Assembly: GCF_015218165.1 (NCBI RefSeq)
Contig: NZ_CP048659.1
Location: 1,302,001 to 1,366,000, forward strand
DNA from: Acinetobacter piscicola
GTDB taxonomy: Bacteria > Pseudomonadota > Gammaproteobacteria > Pseudomonadales > Moraxellaceae
Length of the DNA: 64,000 nucleotides
Reading direction: 5' to 3'
Part shown: piece by piece, positions 63,800-64,000 of the stretch
Numbering within the stretch: the stretch's first letter is position 1
Layout: each line of letters opens with the position of its first letter
The notes under the pieces: generated by a model
What the model saw: only the letters and a program-made list of their open reading frames with translations
What the model was told of the DNA's origin: nothing
The model's database searches: none
Made by a program: the position numbers and the translations under genes

Positions 63800-63882
63800 A
63801 ACCGTATTTTAGATAAAGAACAGGCGAGCACTGAAGTGAGCTTGAAAATGGATAAAAGGCTGCATTTTTTGCAGCTTTTTTA
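63800..63882 (+). ncRNA. Candidate small RNA of about 80 bases
   Basis: TGGTATAAT at 63786-63794 is a strong extended -10 promoter. About 60 bases downstream an intrinsic terminator is present: GCTGCA at 63859-63864 pairs with TGCAGC at 63870-63875, followed by six T residues. No credible coding frame with a ribosome site lies between. The layout, strong promoter, short transcript and terminator, is that of a stand-alone small RNA. The family is not recognised. Confidence 0.5.
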
Positions 63883-64000
63883 GTTCAAAAAATCTTTATT
63901 ATTTCTATCTTTTTGGTATGTAAATTGAATGTATTTCTTAGTTTTTTGAGAACATTTCGATTTATGCACAAAACCTTATCAACACATAGCTCAATTTTTA

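Overview
The window reads as an Acinetobacter-like gammaproteobacterial chromosome carrying the right-hand part of an integrated prophage. The host assignment rests on AT-rich DNA and on a recognisable gene set: glnA, xerC, etfB-etfA, gyrA, nadM, argP/argO, a fabR/desT-controlled desaturase operon, dat-ddc, a phenylpyruvate/indolepyruvate decarboxylase cluster, a UbiB-family gene and folB-folK. No rRNA or tRNA gene was seen.

Bases 1 to about 22,500 are prophage; its left end lies outside the window. Three co-directional, GC-richer virion genes (1-6288) come first. They are followed by two separately promoted large genes: a 661-residue protein (6510-8495) and a 2726-residue PLxRFG-type polyvalent protein (8643-16823). 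Next is a control region like the P22 immI locus: an Arc-sized and an Mnt-sized ribbon-helix-helix gene diverge across three operator-like repeats, and the Arc-side operon ends in a Rha/KilAC antirepressor. An unknown membrane protein, a lysis cassette (holin, GH19 endolysin, Rz with an embedded Rz1 lipoprotein) and a P4-type integrase complete the prophage. A bipartite element, CCCCCTnTAAGGTT followed by CCTTTA, precedes three phage start codons (6510, 8643, 19574) at 67-79 bases and looks like a phage promoter.

The most unusual feature is between the third virion gene and the 661-residue gene. Two degenerate copies of the type I-F CRISPR repeat (6293-6320 and 6352-6379) flank one 31-base spacer, and no cas gene is nearby. 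Read on the minus strand, the elements needed for one processed crRNA are kept: an intact CTTAGAAA 5' handle and a perfect Cas6f-type hairpin. The first ten spacer bases also match the start-codon region of the next phage gene, next to a CC PAM. This suggests a phage mini-array or RNA anti-CRISPR, possibly with a regulatory target in the phage itself.

From about 22,550 to 64,000 the sequence is host. glnA has a candidate NtrC site and a sigma-54 type promoter upstream. GyrA has Phe at residue 81, the main quinolone-resistance position, and a long extra segment in its C-terminal domain. Three genes appear frameshifted: a gene with a nine-A run (23185-24130), a small membrane-protein gene (31969-32384) and argP (41236-42136). 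These may be real mutations or assembly indels. Two short genes were found by reading the sequence directly: a 54-residue Arc-like gene in the phage and a 36-residue Cys/His protein in the host. A candidate small RNA with an extended -10 promoter and an intrinsic terminator lies near 63,800-63,882.
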